From Streptosporangiaceae bacterium (GTDB taxonomy: Bacteria; Actinomycetota; Actinomycetes; Streptosporangiales; Streptosporangiaceae), in assembly GCA_019239975.1 (NCBI GenBank), contig JAFAZE010000141.1, forward strand, positions 1-64,000: DNA of 64,000 nt, read 5' to 3'. The notes beneath the pieces are model-generated. The model had not been told where the DNA came from. It worked only from the letters and a program-made list of their open reading frames with translations, and ran no database searches. Below, piece after piece: positions 1-8,840 of this stretch. How positions within the stretch are numbered: the first letter of the stretch is position 1; every line of letters starts with the position of its first letter. Position numbers and translations under genes: made by a program.

Positions 1-1904
1 CGCGCGCGCTGGCCGAGCCGCTGGTCCTCATGGTCGCCCCGCTCGCCCCGCACATCGCCGAAGAACTCTGGCAGCGGCTCGGACACCCAGCGTCACTCGC
101 CTACGAGCCTTTCCCGTCCGCCTCGCCACTCGCCGCGGCGCACGAGACGGTGACGCTGCCGGTCCAGGTCAACGGCAGGAAGCGGTTCACGATCGAGGTA
201 CCCGCCGGGGCGGGCGAGGCCGACATCGAGCGGATCCTCACCAGGCATCCCGGATTCGCCCAGCACACGCAGGACGCCGGCATCAGCCGCCTCGTCATCG
301 TCCCGGGCAAGATCGTCAACGTCGTCGTGCGCTTACCGACGGCTCCTTCCGCGCAGCTCATCGAGGAACCCCCGGGCGGCGGTGATCTTGTCGCCGGCCG
401 CCCGGGCCGCGCTGGCGGCCGTCCGCATCGCGGCCCGCACCGGCTCCGGCATGGGCAGGTCATCCACGGGGTTGCCGGTTTCCTCGGAAATCCGCAGGCC
501 GGAAGGGATATCGACGCGGAATTCGGCCAGCCCCGCGGTGGTGACATCCCGGAGCTCATACCGCGTCGCGGCCTGCCCGCGCGTGTACTGAGTGAGCCGC
601 AGCACGATGCCGAGCTCCGCGTCGACGACCGCCGTCGCGCGGGAGAACACCTGCGGCAACGCGAAGCTCAGCCCCGGTACCCGGTCAACCGTGACGAGGA
701 ACGCCCTGCGGTCACCGGCCACGGTCTCCCTGCCGCCCGAAAGCCGGCATCCGAGCAGCCACGAGGCATCAGCCGGGGTGGGGTAGGCGAACGGCGAATG
801 GCCCGGGAGCGCGGTCGCGGGCGCGACGAGCACCCTGTCGTCGTAGACCCGCCAGCGGTGCTCGCCGTCACACGCGATGATCCTCGGAATGCCCGTGTTC
901 TGCGCGTCCACGGCGTACTCGATCCGGTACCTGGCCGGGCCCGCGAACCGCGCGCCGGCGGTCCGGTGGATGGTGCCCATCCGCTGCGCGACGGCGCCGG
1001 CGAGCGCCTCGAGCCCGCCGATCCCGGTGGCGCCGGACGCGGCGCCGAGGAACGCGGCCACATCGTGCCATTCGTCCAGCGTGGCGGCGAAATCCGCGCT
1101 CCCGCCGCGGTACAGCAGGTGCAGCAGCTCGTCGCTCACCCCGCCTTCGGCCGGCGGATCGTCGTCCGCGGGCATGGTCCCGCCTTCGTCGTGGCCCTGG
1201 CCTCCGGAGCGGCGCGCAGAGTGCCTGATCGCCTCGCCGAGGATGGTCGCCGCGACGCTGCCCGCCGTCCTGGGGATCCACCAGCCGGGGCCGCCGAACG
1301 CCGCGCGCCAGTCCTCGCTGATCGTGCTTCCCGGCGGCGGCTCGAACCGCGCCGGATCGGCCGGCGGCCCGAGCGTCAGCGCCGTGATGTCCGTTCGCTC
1401 GGCGGTCCGCCCGTCCTGGACCCGTTCGCAGCGCAGCAGGATGCCGAGCTCCGCGTCGACGACCGCCTCAACCCGGTCGGACCTGGAGAACCCCGGGTCC
1501 CAGGCAGCAGGCCACTCCCGCGCGCCCGGCCGCGGTCTCGCCGTGACGCGCACGGCGTCCCGCCCGCACACGGTGACCGTGTCGCGCGTTTCCAGCGTGA
1601 AGCCGCTGAGCAGCCACGACGGGCACAGCAGGGTGTGGAACGGCAACGCCGGGCCGCCGAACACCCGGACGCTTCCCGCGGGCGGCTCGAACACCTCCCA
1701 GGCCCGCTCACCGTCGCACCCCCGGCGAAGGCCGTCGCCCGACTCCAGGTACCGGCGGCCGGGCGCGATCAGCACCGTCGAACGCGCGGGCTCCGGTGCC
1801 TCGCCGGTTTCCGCGCCGAAGCGCTCCACGGTCACCTCGGCCGACAGGCTCAGCCGCGTCCAGTCCGCGCGGTAGAGCAAAGCGACCAGGTCAGGCTCGG
1901 CTGA
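1..1904 (+). CDS. leuS: Leucyl-tRNA synthetase, C-terminal part (5' end outside window)
   Basis: The frame enters from the left edge and reads LAPHIAEELWQRLG, the start of the anticodon-binding region of class I leucyl-tRNA synthetases, followed by the C-terminal domain ending in VPGKIVNVVVR near base 332. LeuRS charges tRNA-Leu in the cytoplasm and normally ends at about this residue. Here no stop follows: the frame stays open to TGA at 1902-1904, adding about 520 residues of arginine/proline-rich sequence antisense to the next gene. That extension looks like a non-coding shadow. The true end may be masked by a lost stop or a sequence error. The LeuRS identity is secure; the biological 3' end is not. 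Confidence 0.85.
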   Translation, partial: RALAEPLVLMVAPLAPHIAEELWQRLGHPASLAYEPFPSASPLAAAHETVTLPVQVNGRKRFTIEVPAGAGEADIERILTRHPGFAQHTQDAGISRLVIVPGKIVNVVVRLPTAPSAQLIEEPPGGGDLVAGRPGRAGGRPHRGPHRLRHGQVIHGVAGFLGNPQAGRDIDAEFGQPRGGDIPELIPRRGLPARVLSEPQHDAELRVDDRRRAGEHLRQREAQPRYPVNRDEERPAVTGHGLPAARKPASEQPRGISRGGVGERRMARERGRGRDEHPVVVDPPAVLAVTRDDPRNARVLRVHGVLDPVPGRAREPRAGGPVDGAHPLRDGAGERLEPADPGGAGRGAEERGHIVPFVQRGGEIRAPAAVQQVQQLVAHPAFGRRIVVRGHGPAFVVALASGAARRVPDRLAEDGRRDAARRPGDPPAGAAERRAPVLADRASRRRLEPRRIGRRPERQRRDVRSLGGPPVLDPFAAQQDAELRVDDRLNPVGPGEPRVPGSRPLPRARPRSRRDAHGVPPAHGDRVARFQREAAEQPRRAQQGVERQRRAAEHPDASRGRLEHLPGPLTVAPPAKAVARLQVPAAGRDQHRRTRGLRCLAGFRAEALHGHLGRQAQPRPVRAVEQSDQVRLG

Positions 1905-1907
1905 CAT
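333..1907 (-). CDS. Two-repeat LolA/RseB-like protein of unknown function
   Basis: The predicted protein has 524 residues and no clear signal peptide. It contains two homologous halves, each opening with a [LH]LLYR segment and carrying a VVDAELGI[LV]LR motif (about residues 170 and 430) followed by a strand ending in [RL]ISE[DE]. The pattern resembles the beta-sheet fold of LolA/LppX/RseB-like actinobacterial proteins, but I cannot assign a ligand. The ATG is preceded by GGGAG at a 5-base spacing, supporting this start. The gene is convergent with leuS, and its stop falls right where LeuRS homology ends. The internal duplication argues that this strand, not the leuS readthrough, is the coding one. 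Confidence 0.7.
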   Translation of the reverse strand: MSAEPDLVALLYRADWTRLSLSAEVTVERFGAETGEAPEPARSTVLIAPGRRYLESGDGLRRGCDGERAWEVFEPPAGSVRVFGGPALPFHTLLCPSWLLSGFTLETRDTVTVCGRDAVRVTARPRPGAREWPAAWDPGFSRSDRVEAVVDAELGILLRCERVQDGRTAERTDITALTLGPPADPARFEPPPGSTISEDWRAAFGGPGWWIPRTAGSVAATILGEAIRHSARRSGGQGHDEGGTMPADDDPPAEGGVSDELLHLLYRGGSADFAATLDEWHDVAAFLGAASGATGIGGLEALAGAVAQRMGTIHRTAGARFAGPARYRIEYAVDAQNTGIPRIIACDGEHRWRVYDDRVLVAPATALPGHSPFAYPTPADASWLLGCRLSGGRETVAGDRRAFLVTVDRVPGLSFALPQVFSRATAVVDAELGIVLRLTQYTRGQAATRYELRDVTTAGLAEFRVDIPSGLRISEETGNPVDDLPMPEPVRAAMRTAASAARAAGDKITAARGFLDELRGRSRR

Positions 1908-2113
1908 CGCGACTCCCGTTGATCACCGCACCACTTCCCTTTATTTTTCCAAACGAACGGTGGTCACTCTGCCATGTAACGTCCCGCCCCGCCACGCGTG
2001 TCAATTCATAAACAAAAAAATATTCGCCCTACATGAATTGTATTGTATGGCGGCCGATGCTAGAATCGAGTCAAGCAGAAAGCCGATCCGCCTCACGGGG
2101 GAGGTGATCCGGG
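1908..2113. promoter_or_regulatory. AT-rich divergent promoter region
   Basis: This 206-base gap separates two divergent genes and is far more AT-rich than its surroundings, with T-runs and A-runs around 1940-2045. It should contain promoters in both directions. A GGGGGAGG-type ribosome binding site lies just before the ATG at 2114. The gap includes the short motif AACGAACGGTGG (1952-1963), which recurs near 18254 and, in a variant, near 40943. No specific operator is clear. Confidence 0.45.
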
Positions 2114-3667
2114 ATGTATTCCGCCCAGCGAATTCCCGCCAGCGCCGCCGAGGCGCTCGGAATGCTGGACGCGGCACTGGATTACCTCAACACCGCCGAG
2201 TCGGCTGGTTTGTCACCCGCCGCCCAAGCCGACGCCCTGGCCGCCCTCGGCCGGGCGCAATCCAAGCAGATAGCCGCGCATGCGGCGATCTTGGGGGCGT
2301 TCACCGCGTCCAGCGGGTATGAGGCCGACGGTCATGGCGGTCCGGTGCCGTGGCTGATGCAGGTGACCCGGGTGACCAAGGGCGCCGCCCGCGGGGCGGC
2401 CGGGTGGATGCGCCGCCTCAAAGGCCATCCCGGCGTCGCCCGGGCGCTCGCCAGCGGCGGTATCTCCGAGTCCTGGGCCCGGCAGTTGTGCGACTGGACC
2501 GACCGGCTCCCGGAGGAGAACCGGCAGGCCGCGGATGCGATCTTGCTGGCCGCGGCGGCGGGCGGGGTGCCGTTTGCCGACCTGGTGATCCTGGCCGCAG
2601 ACATGTATGAAAGGGCGCGGTCGCAGGCCCCGGACCCGGATGAGGGCACCAGCTTCGATGACCGGCGGGTGCGGCTGGAGCCCACCTTCGACGGCGCCGG
2701 GGTCCTCACCGGCAACCTCACCCCCGCCTGCGCCGCCGCGCTGCAGGCCGTCCTGGACGCGCTCGGCAAGAGCCGGGGGCCCGGCGACCTGCGCAGCGGG
2801 GAGCAGCGGCACCATGATGCCCTCGAAGAAGCGGTCAAGCTGCTGGTGGGGGCGGGGATGCTGCCGGAGCGGGCCGGGCAGCCCACCCAGGTGCAGGCCG
2901 TGATCACGCTGGCGGAGCTGCGCGGCATGAAGGGCGCCTCTGACCTGGAGAACGTCTGGCTGGCCGCCAGAGCCGGAGAGATCGGCTATCTCGCCGGGAA
3001 GGACGCTGAGGCGGCGACATGTGATTCCACCATCATCCCGGTCGTGGTCGGCCAGGTGGACTGGGACGTGCTGGACCAGATGACCAGCGTGTGGGTCACC
3101 GCCCATGGCCTGGACCGCGGCGCCCAGGGTGCGCAGCGCGGTGCCCAGGGCCTGGACCGCAGCGCCGGGTGCGGCTGTGAGTGCGGCGGGTGCTCCTGCC
3201 ACCCGCCCGCCCCGATGACCGATGAGGCCCGGGCCCGGCTGCGCCGCACCCTGCTGTCCATGGCCGTCGACGCGCTGTCCGGCCCGGCCGGGCTGGCGGC
3301 CTACCTGCGCTCGCGGGTGCTGGGCGCCCCGTTCAGCACCGCCAGCCTGCCGCTGGACGTAGGCGCCGCGGACACCGTCCCGGCGCACATCCGCCGTGCG
3401 GTTCTCCTGCGGGCGCGGGGGCGGTGTGAGTGGGCGGGGGGCTGTGACCGGCCCGCCGCCACGTGCGAGGTGCACCATCTGATCCCCCGGGCCGATGGCG
3501 GCCCGACCAGCGTGCGGTCCTGCATTTTGCTCTGTTCGTATCACCATCAGGTGTGCGTGCACCGGTGGGGGTGGACCATCATCTTGCACCCCGACGGCAC
3601 CACCGAGGCCCGCTCCCCCTGGGGACAGGTGCTGCACAGCCACGGGCCACCCGCCCGAGCGGGCTAA
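2114..3667 (+). CDS. DUF222 (13E12-type) protein with C-terminal HNH endonuclease
   Basis: This 517-residue protein has the alpha-helical DUF222 domain in its first 340 residues and a C-terminal HNH motif (CEVHHLIPRADGG followed by LLCSYHHQVCVH, about residues 450-485), with extra cysteines that can hold zinc. Such genes are multicopy in actinobacteria and are related to the mycobacterial 13E12 repeat family; they are thought to be mobile or selfish nucleases, but their role is not established. A GAQRGAQGLDR repeat and a Cys-rich stretch lie near residues 335-365. The start has a strong GGAGG site. The 3' end overlaps the sirtuin gene by 4 bases, tail to tail. Confidence 0.85.
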   Translation: MYSAQRIPASAAEALGMLDAALDYLNTAESAGLSPAAQADALAALGRAQSKQIAAHAAILGAFTASSGYEADGHGGPVPWLMQVTRVTKGAARGAAGWMRRLKGHPGVARALASGGISESWARQLCDWTDRLPEENRQAADAILLAAAAGGVPFADLVILAADMYERARSQAPDPDEGTSFDDRRVRLEPTFDGAGVLTGNLTPACAAALQAVLDALGKSRGPGDLRSGEQRHHDALEEAVKLLVGAGMLPERAGQPTQVQAVITLAELRGMKGASDLENVWLAARAGEIGYLAGKDAEAATCDSTIIPVVVGQVDWDVLDQMTSVWVTAHGLDRGAQGAQRGAQGLDRSAGCGCECGGCSCHPPAPMTDEARARLRRTLLSMAVDALSGPAGLAAYLRSRVLGAPFSTASLPLDVGAADTVPAHIRRAVLLRARGRCEWAGGCDRPAATCEVHHLIPRADGGPTSVRSCILLCSYHHQVCVHRWGWTIILHPDGTTEARSPWGQVLHSHGPPARAG

Positions 3668-4575
3668 CCGCCCCCGGCTGGGTCCAGCCCACCAGCGACG
3701 AGGCCCCGCCGCGCGACCTGGCCGGCGACCGCGCGCAGCGTTTCGCCGAGTGGCGCGTCGAGCGTGCACGCGGCGTGCGCGTCGCCGCGCGTGGCGCCCT
3801 GGTTCACGATCAGCACCGGGATGCCCAGCTTCGCCGCGTGCCGGACGTACCGGCAGCCGGACATGACGGTCAGCGAGGAGCCCAGTACCACCAGCGCGCG
3901 GGCATCCGACACCAGCGCGTAGCAGTCCTCGACGCGCTGCTTCGGCACGTTCTCACCGAAGAACACGACGTCCGGCTTGAGCACCCCGCCGCACGCCGCG
4001 CAGTCGGCGACGGCGAAGCCCGCCACCGCCGAGTCGGCGAGCACCGCGTCCCCGTCCGGGTTGATGGCCGCCGCGTCAGCCGCCCACGACGGGTTCGCCA
4101 GCCGCAGCCGCCGGTCGAGTTCACGCCGCGACGTGCGCTGCCCGCAGCCCAGGCACGCGACCCGGTGCAGGCTGCCGTGCAGCTCGGTGACGCCCCGCGC
4201 CCCCGCGGCCTGGTGCAGGCCGTCAACGTTCTGGGTGATGATCCCGGCGAGCAGGCCACGCCTCCCGAGCTCGGCGACCGCGTGGTGCCCGGCGTTCGGC
4301 TTCGCCCCGGTGATGTGCCGCCAGCCCAGGTGGCTGCGCGCCCAGTACCGCTGCCGCGCCGCCGCGCTCCCGCTGAACACCTGATAGGTCATCGGCTCGG
4401 CGCGCCTGGCCCGCCCGCTCGGCCCCCGGTAGTCAGGGATGCCCGACTCGGTGGACAGCCCCGCCCCGCTCAGCACGACCACGCCGCCCCCGAGAAAGGC
4501 CTCGACCAGCTTCCCGAACGACTCGTCGTCCCGGTTCCGGGCCACCGCGCCGGGGGCATCGTCTGTCAGCGTCAC
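3664..4575 (-). CDS. Sir2-family NAD-dependent protein deacetylase
   Basis: This sirtuin has 303 residues from a GTG start. It shows the NAD-binding GAGLSTESGIPDYRG (37-51), TQNVDGLH (114-121), the catalytic histidine in ELHG (133), four zinc cysteines in two CxxC pairs (141/144 and 192/195) and PDVVFFGE (201-208). It removes acyl groups from protein lysines with NAD as co-substrate in the cytoplasm. A longer ATG-started frame exists, but its extra 92 residues are low-complexity and overlap the divergent gene, so I chose GTG at 4575. No HerA or SMEK partner adjoins it, so it looks like a housekeeping sirtuin rather than a defence NADase. Confidence 0.88.
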   Translation of the reverse strand: MTLTDDAPGAVARNRDDESFGKLVEAFLGGGVVVLSGAGLSTESGIPDYRGPSGRARRAEPMTYQVFSGSAAARQRYWARSHLGWRHITGAKPNAGHHAVAELGRRGLLAGIITQNVDGLHQAAGARGVTELHGSLHRVACLGCGQRTSRRELDRRLRLANPSWAADAAAINPDGDAVLADSAVAGFAVADCAACGGVLKPDVVFFGENVPKQRVEDCYALVSDARALVVLGSSLTVMSGCRYVRHAAKLGIPVLIVNQGATRGDAHAACTLDAPLGETLRAVAGQVARRGLVAGGLDPAGGG

Positions 4576-4633
4576 ACCTCTATGCTGCCCGATGCTCCCG
4601 ACCAGACCGGCCCGCGTCTGCGACGATGGATTC

Positions 4634-5419
4634 GTGTGCACGGTGGTGGTCAGCCTGGAGCCGGGGGAGCAGGTTCCGCTGCTGCTGCTCGGCATTCGCG
4701 ACGAGTTCACCGGGCGGCCGTGGCGCCCGCCCGCGCGGCACTGGCCGCGCTCACCCCTCATCGGCGGGCTTGACGAGCAGGCCGGGGGGACATGGCTCGC
4801 GGTGCACCCGGGCATACCCCGCGTCTCCTGCGTACTGAACGGCCGCGGCACCCCCGCCGGGGCCGCGGGGCGGCGCTCACGCGGGGAACTTCCGCTGCGC
4901 GCCGCGGCCGGCGGACCGGAGGTGCTGGAACGCCTGGCCGCCGACCCCGGCGCGCTCGCGCGCTACGATCCGTTCCACCTGGTATGCGCGGGGCTGAGTT
5001 CCGTCAGCGTGCTGAGCTGGGACGGGGGGGACGCCGCGGTGGGAGAGCTCGCGCCTGACACCCACGTGCTGACCAACGCCGGTCACGCGTATCCGGCGGC
5101 GAATGAGGCGGAAGGCCCGAAGGCGGCGGAAGACCCGAAGGCGGCGTACTTCGGGCCGAGGTTCGCCGCTCACCGGCCCGGCGGCGACCCGGGCAAGCTC
5201 CCCGCCGACGCGTGGGGTGACTGGCTCCCGCTCGCGGCGGGCGGGGGACTGGCACCGGATGACCCGCGGACGATCGTGGCCAGGCGCGAGCTGCCGGACG
5301 GCCGCGTCTGGGGCTCCACGTCGGCGACGCTGATAGCCCTCGGGAGGGCCGGGCTTCGTTACGACTTCCAGCCGGAGCCGGGCGCGGCCGGGGGCTGGTA
5401 CCAGGTTCCCGCGGGCTAG
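4634..5419 (+). CDS. NRDE/TANGO2-like family protein
   Basis: This 261-residue protein begins VCTVVV and shortly after has GIRDEF, matching the N-terminal Cys and NRDE signature of the TANGO2/NRDE family. In the Ntn-hydrolase-like fold the second residue, Cys, is expected to be functional; family members are linked to haem trafficking or lipid metabolism, but bacterial roles are unclear. It also has VLTNAGHAYP and a C-terminal WGSTSATLIAL typical of the family. GTG at 4634 is preferred because it places Cys at position 2. It is divergent from the sirtuin across 58 bases. Confidence 0.72.
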   Translation: MCTVVVSLEPGEQVPLLLLGIRDEFTGRPWRPPARHWPRSPLIGGLDEQAGGTWLAVHPGIPRVSCVLNGRGTPAGAAGRRSRGELPLRAAAGGPEVLERLAADPGALARYDPFHLVCAGLSSVSVLSWDGGDAAVGELAPDTHVLTNAGHAYPAANEAEGPKAAEDPKAAYFGPRFAAHRPGGDPGKLPADAWGDWLPLAAGGGLAPDDPRTIVARRELPDGRVWGSTSATLIALGRAGLRYDFQPEPGAAGGWYQVPAG

Positions 5420-5452
5420 ACCGCGGGCGGTGGCGAGAGGTACAACGCAGGT

Positions 5453-7075
5453 ATGAGCTCTGACCTGCCCAGTTACTCGTCCGGAACGTCCACGGTGCCG
5501 CTGCTCGGCGACACGGTCGGCGGCAACTTCGACCGGACAGCCGCGAGGTTCCCCGGTCGCGACGCGCTCGTCGACAGGCCGGCCGGACGCCGCTGGAGCT
5601 ACGCGGAACTCGCCGCCGACGTCGACGCGCTCGCGCTGGGCCTCATGCGGCAGGGCATCGGAAAGGGAGACCGGGTCGGAATCTGGGCGCCGAACTGCGC
5701 GGAGTGGGTCCTCACGCAGTACGCCACCGCCAAGCTCGGCGCGATCCTGGTGAACATCAACCCCGCGTACCGCACCCGCGAGCTCGAGTTCGTGCTGAAT
5801 CAGTCGGGGACCAGGATGCTCATCGCGGCGGAGAGGCTGAAGACCTCCGACTACGTCGCGATGATCGCCGAGATCCGGCCGCGTGTTCCGGGACTCGAAC
5901 ATGTGGTGATCCTGGGCAGCAGCCAGTGGCTCGGCCTGCTGGACGGCGGCCGCCGCGGGGACCGGGCCGATCTGGACCGCATCGAGCTGGACACCGACGA
6001 CCCGATCAATATTCAGTACACCTCCGGCACGACGGGTTTTCCGAAAGGCGCGACGCTGTCGCACCATAACATTCTCAACAACGGGTTCTTCGTCGGCGAA
6101 CTGTGCACCTATACGGAAAATGACCGTATCTGCATTCCGGTGCCTTTCTACCATTGCTTCGGCATGGTGATGGGAAATCTCGCGGCGACCGCGCACGGCG
6201 CGTGCATGGTGATCCCGGCGCCGGTGTTCGACCCGAAGGCGACGCTGGAAGCGGTACAGGCGGAACGCTGCACGTCGCTGTACGGGGTGCCGACGATGTT
6301 CATCGCGGAACTCGCGGCGCTGGACGCGGGCGGGACGTACGACCTGTCCAGCCTGCGGACCGGCATAATGGCGGGCTCGCCATGCCCGGTCGAGGTGATG
6401 AAGCAGGTCATCGACCGGATGTCGATGACCGAGGTGTCCATCTGCTACGGCATGACAGAGACGTCGCCCGTGTCCACCCAGACCCGCGCCGACGACTCGC
6501 TGGCGCGCCGGGTCTCCACCGTCGGCCGGGTCGGGCCGCACCTGGAGGTCAAGGTCATCGACCCGGCGACGGGCATGACCGTCCCGCGCGGCACGCCCGG
6601 GGAGCTGTGCACCCGCGGGTACTCGGTGATGCTCGGCTACTGGCAGCAGCCGGACAGGACGGCCGAGGCCATCGACGCCGCCCGGTGGATGCACACCGGC
6701 GACCTGGCGGTCATGGACGACGACGGGTACCTCGCCATCACCGGCAGGATCAAGGACATGGTCATCCGCGGCGGCGAGAACATCTACCCACGGGAGATCG
6801 AGGAGTTCCTTTACACCCACCCGGACATCCTGGACGCGCAGGTCATCGGCGTCCCTGACCCGGCATACGGCGAGGAGCTCATGGCCTGGATCCGGATGCG
6901 CCCCGGAGCCGCCGCGCTGACCGCGGCGTCGCTGCGGGAGTTCTGCTCCGGCCAGCTCGCGCATTACAAGATCCCGCGCTACGTGCACGTCGTCGACGAA
7001 TTCCCGATGACCGTCACCGGCAAGGTCCGCAAGGTGGAGATGCGAGAAAGGGCGCGCGAGATCCTCGGCCTCTAG
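5453..7075 (+). CDS. Acyl-CoA synthetase (AMP-binding, fatty-acid-CoA ligase type)
   Basis: This 540-residue ANL-superfamily enzyme activates a carboxylic acid to acyl-AMP and transfers it to CoA. Visible motifs are the P-loop-like [16 protein letters not shown] (near 187), the YGMTETSP motif (near 340), the hinge region [20 protein letters not shown] and the C-terminal lysine in [10 protein letters not shown]. The overall pattern is closest to medium/long-chain fatty-acid-CoA ligases of the FadD/AcsM kind; the chain length cannot be read from sequence. The 3' end overlaps the convergent MarR gene by 4 bases. The full family length is present. Confidence 0.87.
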   Translation: MSSDLPSYSSGTSTVPLLGDTVGGNFDRTAARFPGRDALVDRPAGRRWSYAELAADVDALALGLMRQGIGKGDRVGIWAPNCAEWVLTQYATAKLGAILVNINPAYRTRELEFVLNQSGTRMLIAAERLKTSDYVAMIAEIRPRVPGLEHVVILGSSQWLGLLDGGRRGDRADLDRIELDTDDPINIQYTSGTTGFPKGATLSHHNILNNGFFVGELCTYTENDRICIPVPFYHCFGMVMGNLAATAHGACMVIPAPVFDPKATLEAVQAERCTSLYGVPTMFIAELAALDAGGTYDLSSLRTGIMAGSPCPVEVMKQVIDRMSMTEVSICYGMTETSPVSTQTRADDSLARRVSTVGRVGPHLEVKVIDPATGMTVPRGTPGELCTRGYSVMLGYWQQPDRTAEAIDAARWMHTGDLAVMDDDGYLAITGRIKDMVIRGGENIYPREIEEFLYTHPDILDAQVIGVPDPAYGEELMAWIRMRPGAAALTAASLREFCSGQLAHYKIPRYVHVVDEFPMTVTGKVRKVEMRERAREILGL

Positions 7076-7506
7076 GTTCCCGTGGGCGGCCCGGTGAGCG
7101 CGCCCGCGACGAGATGGTCCAGCGCAGGGGCGAGGCGCGTGAGCTCGTTCAGGTGAGCGGGCGCCAGCAGGCTCAGCCGCTCCTCGCCTTTGGCGGTGAG
7201 CATGATCCGGATGACGCGCCCGTCGTCCTCATCGCCCCGCCGCTGCACGAGCCCGGCCGACTCGGCCCGGTCGATCAGCTCGACCGTGCTGTGGTGCCGC
7301 AGCAGCAGGTAACCCGCCAGGTCGCCCACCGTCGGCGGCACCCCTCCCGGATGGCCCTTGACCGCCAGCAGCAGCTGGTGCTGCGCCGGGGTCAGGCCCG
7401 CCTCACGTGCCCTGGTCTCGCTCCAGTGCAGGAATTTCCGCAGGCTCGTGCGGAACGCGAGCAGGTTCTCGTAATCTTCCTGGGCCAGCTGCCGCATTCC
7501 GGTCAT
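7072..7506 (-). CDS. MarR-family transcriptional regulator
   Basis: This 144-residue regulator has the MarR winged helix: an N-terminal helix ([20 protein letters not shown]), [14 protein letters not shown], a recognition helix around [15 protein letters not shown] and a wing [17 protein letters not shown]. It binds DNA as a dimer. An alternative start is ATG at residue 4. It converges on the acyl-CoA synthetase gene with a 4-base overlap, so control of that gene is possible but not shown by the layout. Confidence 0.85.
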   Translation of the reverse strand: MTGMRQLAQEDYENLLAFRTSLRKFLHWSETRAREAGLTPAQHQLLLAVKGHPGGVPPTVGDLAGYLLLRHHSTVELIDRAESAGLVQRRGDEDDGRVIRIMLTAKGEERLSLLAPAHLNELTRLAPALDHLVAGALTGPPTGT

Positions 7507-8085
7507 GGCCGGGGTTCTCCCCGGCCCGTGGCAGTCTCAAAACAGGATGAGCGGCGTCGATCCGCCTGGCGCCCTGGGAGACTTCCCGCGAGCGGTTCGC
7601 GCGCCCTCGCGGCCCCCGCTCCCGTTGCCGTTTCCTGCACCTGCGCTAGCGCCGCCCGCCCGGCGATTTCCGGTCCAAACCGGCCTGATCATGAGATTCC
7701 GTGTAATGCCAGATTTGCGCTGATGGGATGAGGAGATCCGCGCTGTTCTGGCGGAAAGCCAGTCAAGCGCCCCAGGGCGCGGGAACACATCAGCGTCGCG
7801 TCCACGAGCATCGGCGGGAACCCGTTTCATCGACGGTTTTGTAAGCACCGCCGATGCTCTCTTATTTGCGCCTTTCCCCGGCGTATCCCAGACCAGGCCG
7901 AGTGTCGCCCTTCACCCCAAGTGCCGCACCCACCAGCATTGCGCACGCCCGCCCCGCCGCCGGCACCCGGCCAGGCACCTGGCACCGTACAGAGCTGAAA
8001 GGCTGAGGCTTACGGCGGCTCGGGGTTTGAGAGCGAGCCTGCAGGGCTCAATATCCGGCTGTAGTCGCTGATGAGGGGGTATACG
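7507..8085. other. Gene-free stretch with a 12-bp inverted repeat
   Basis: I find no convincing gene in these 579 bases; the open frames here have no family resemblance and poor composition. The notable structure is a perfect 12-bp inverted repeat, GAGCATCGGCGG (7806-7817) and its complement (7848-7859), separated by 30 bases. It could be a hairpin terminator-like element or ends of a small decayed insertion. It is not followed by a T-run on either side. Confidence 0.4.
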
Positions 8086-8478
8086 CTACTGCCCCCAGCC
8101 GTCAGGCGCGGGGATGGCCTGATTCTCGTCCAGGTGCCAGTATTCACGTAGTTCTTCGCAAGAGCCGTGCTGGTCGAACCGCAGGATCAACGCACCTGGC
8201 AGGGTCGCCGTGCCCTGCTCGCTGCGCAGTATCGCCCACCATTCGACGGCCGCACGGGCGCCCTCTGCGACCGGGTGCCCGAACTCCAGGCTGATGCTTG
8301 TCAGCGAGCCAGTGGCCTGGCGCCAGTAGGCGCGGATGGCCTCCCGGCCGCGAAACGGCTGCCGGAACGGATGTGACCAGTAGATTGCGTCGTGGGTGAA
8401 CAACTCACCGACGGCTTGGTCGTCACCGTCTTCCCAGGCGTGGCCGTAGCATTCGATCCAGTCATCTACAGACGGCAC
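8086..8478 (-). CDS. SnoaL-like (NTF2-fold) protein
   Basis: The protein has 130 residues from GTG at 8478 and fits the nuclear-transport-factor-2/SnoaL fold: an opening WIECYGHAWEDGD, then HDAIYWSHPFRQPFRG, EFGHPVAEG, ALILRFDQHG and a final EYWHLDE. Members are small isomerases, cyclases or accessory proteins, and the substrate is unknown. AGGAGG lies 8 bases before this GTG and decides the start. The same frame stays open upstream into a decayed MFS transporter remnant, so an automatic call may start at 8772 and give a false 228-residue fusion. Confidence 0.75.
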   Translation of the reverse strand: MPSVDDWIECYGHAWEDGDDQAVGELFTHDAIYWSHPFRQPFRGREAIRAYWRQATGSLTSISLEFGHPVAEGARAAVEWWAILRSEQGTATLPGALILRFDQHGSCEELREYWHLDENQAIPAPDGWGQ

Positions 8479-8835
8479 GTCGTTCTCCTCCTGTGCTGAT
8501 GGGTCCGGATTCCGTTCTGGCCGCTGCTCGGGCCGGAGGCGGTGCAGCAGCCCTGCGGACGTGAGCGCGACGGCGATGAGCGCGGCGCCGCACAGCGCGA
8601 AGCCCGCGGTCAGGCCGGCCAGCGTGATCACGGTGGCCGCGAGCGGCGCGGATAGGGCCATCCCGCCGGAGATCCCGGCCTCCCACAGGCCGAGGACCTT
8701 AGCAAGGTGATGGCCCGGGACGCGCCGCTGGACCACAGTGATGAGCGACACGTCGGTGACCGCCGAGCACATGCCTGTGGCGGCCAGAAGCGGCAGCGCC
8801 AGCAGCAGCGAGTCGGCCTGTTCCGAGCGGAGCTC
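8476..8835 (-). pseudogene. C-terminal remnant of an MFS transporter
   Basis: In the frame of the SnoaL gene, the sequence upstream of its start reads like the end of a 12-helix MFS pump: SLLLALPLLAATG, the loop VPGHHLAKVLGLWEAG, GGMALSAPLAATVITLAGLTAG, and a last helix ending LLHRLRPE. Everything upstream of about 8835 is missing; the break coincides with a 21-base palindrome. The neighbouring divergent DUF5937-ArsR gene is of a type usually found beside an MFS pump, which supports a former regulator-pump pair that lost its pump. Confidence 0.65.
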
Positions 8836-8840
8836 GGAAC
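8820..8840. repeat. 21-base palindrome at the MFS breakpoint
   Basis: Two 8-base arms, GTTCCGAG and CTCGGAAC, flank CGGAG. The hairpin lies exactly where the MFS remnant loses its homology, so it may be a deletion or insertion scar. It might also act as a terminator or attenuator for the SnoaL transcript. Confidence 0.5.

Noticed and set aside
2213-3769. A 518-residue minus-strand frame opposite the HNH gene
   Set aside because: The composition is that of a GC-rich shadow, while the plus strand has DUF222 and a complete HNH motif.
3664-4575. Sir2 as part of a Sir2-based defence system
   Set aside because: It has the four zinc cysteines and layout of a protein deacetylase, and no HerA, Argonaute or TIR partner adjoins it.
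4877-6988. A 703-residue minus-strand frame
   Set aside because: It spans two clear plus-strand genes (NRDE and acyl-CoA synthetase) and has no recognisable motif.
7537-7848. A 103-residue minus-strand frame
   Set aside because: No start signal, no family resemblance, and it overlaps the 12-bp inverted repeat.
8086-8772. A 228-residue MFS-SnoaL fusion protein
   Set aside because: The SnoaL part has its own AGGAGG and GTG at 8478, and the MFS part is a truncated stump.
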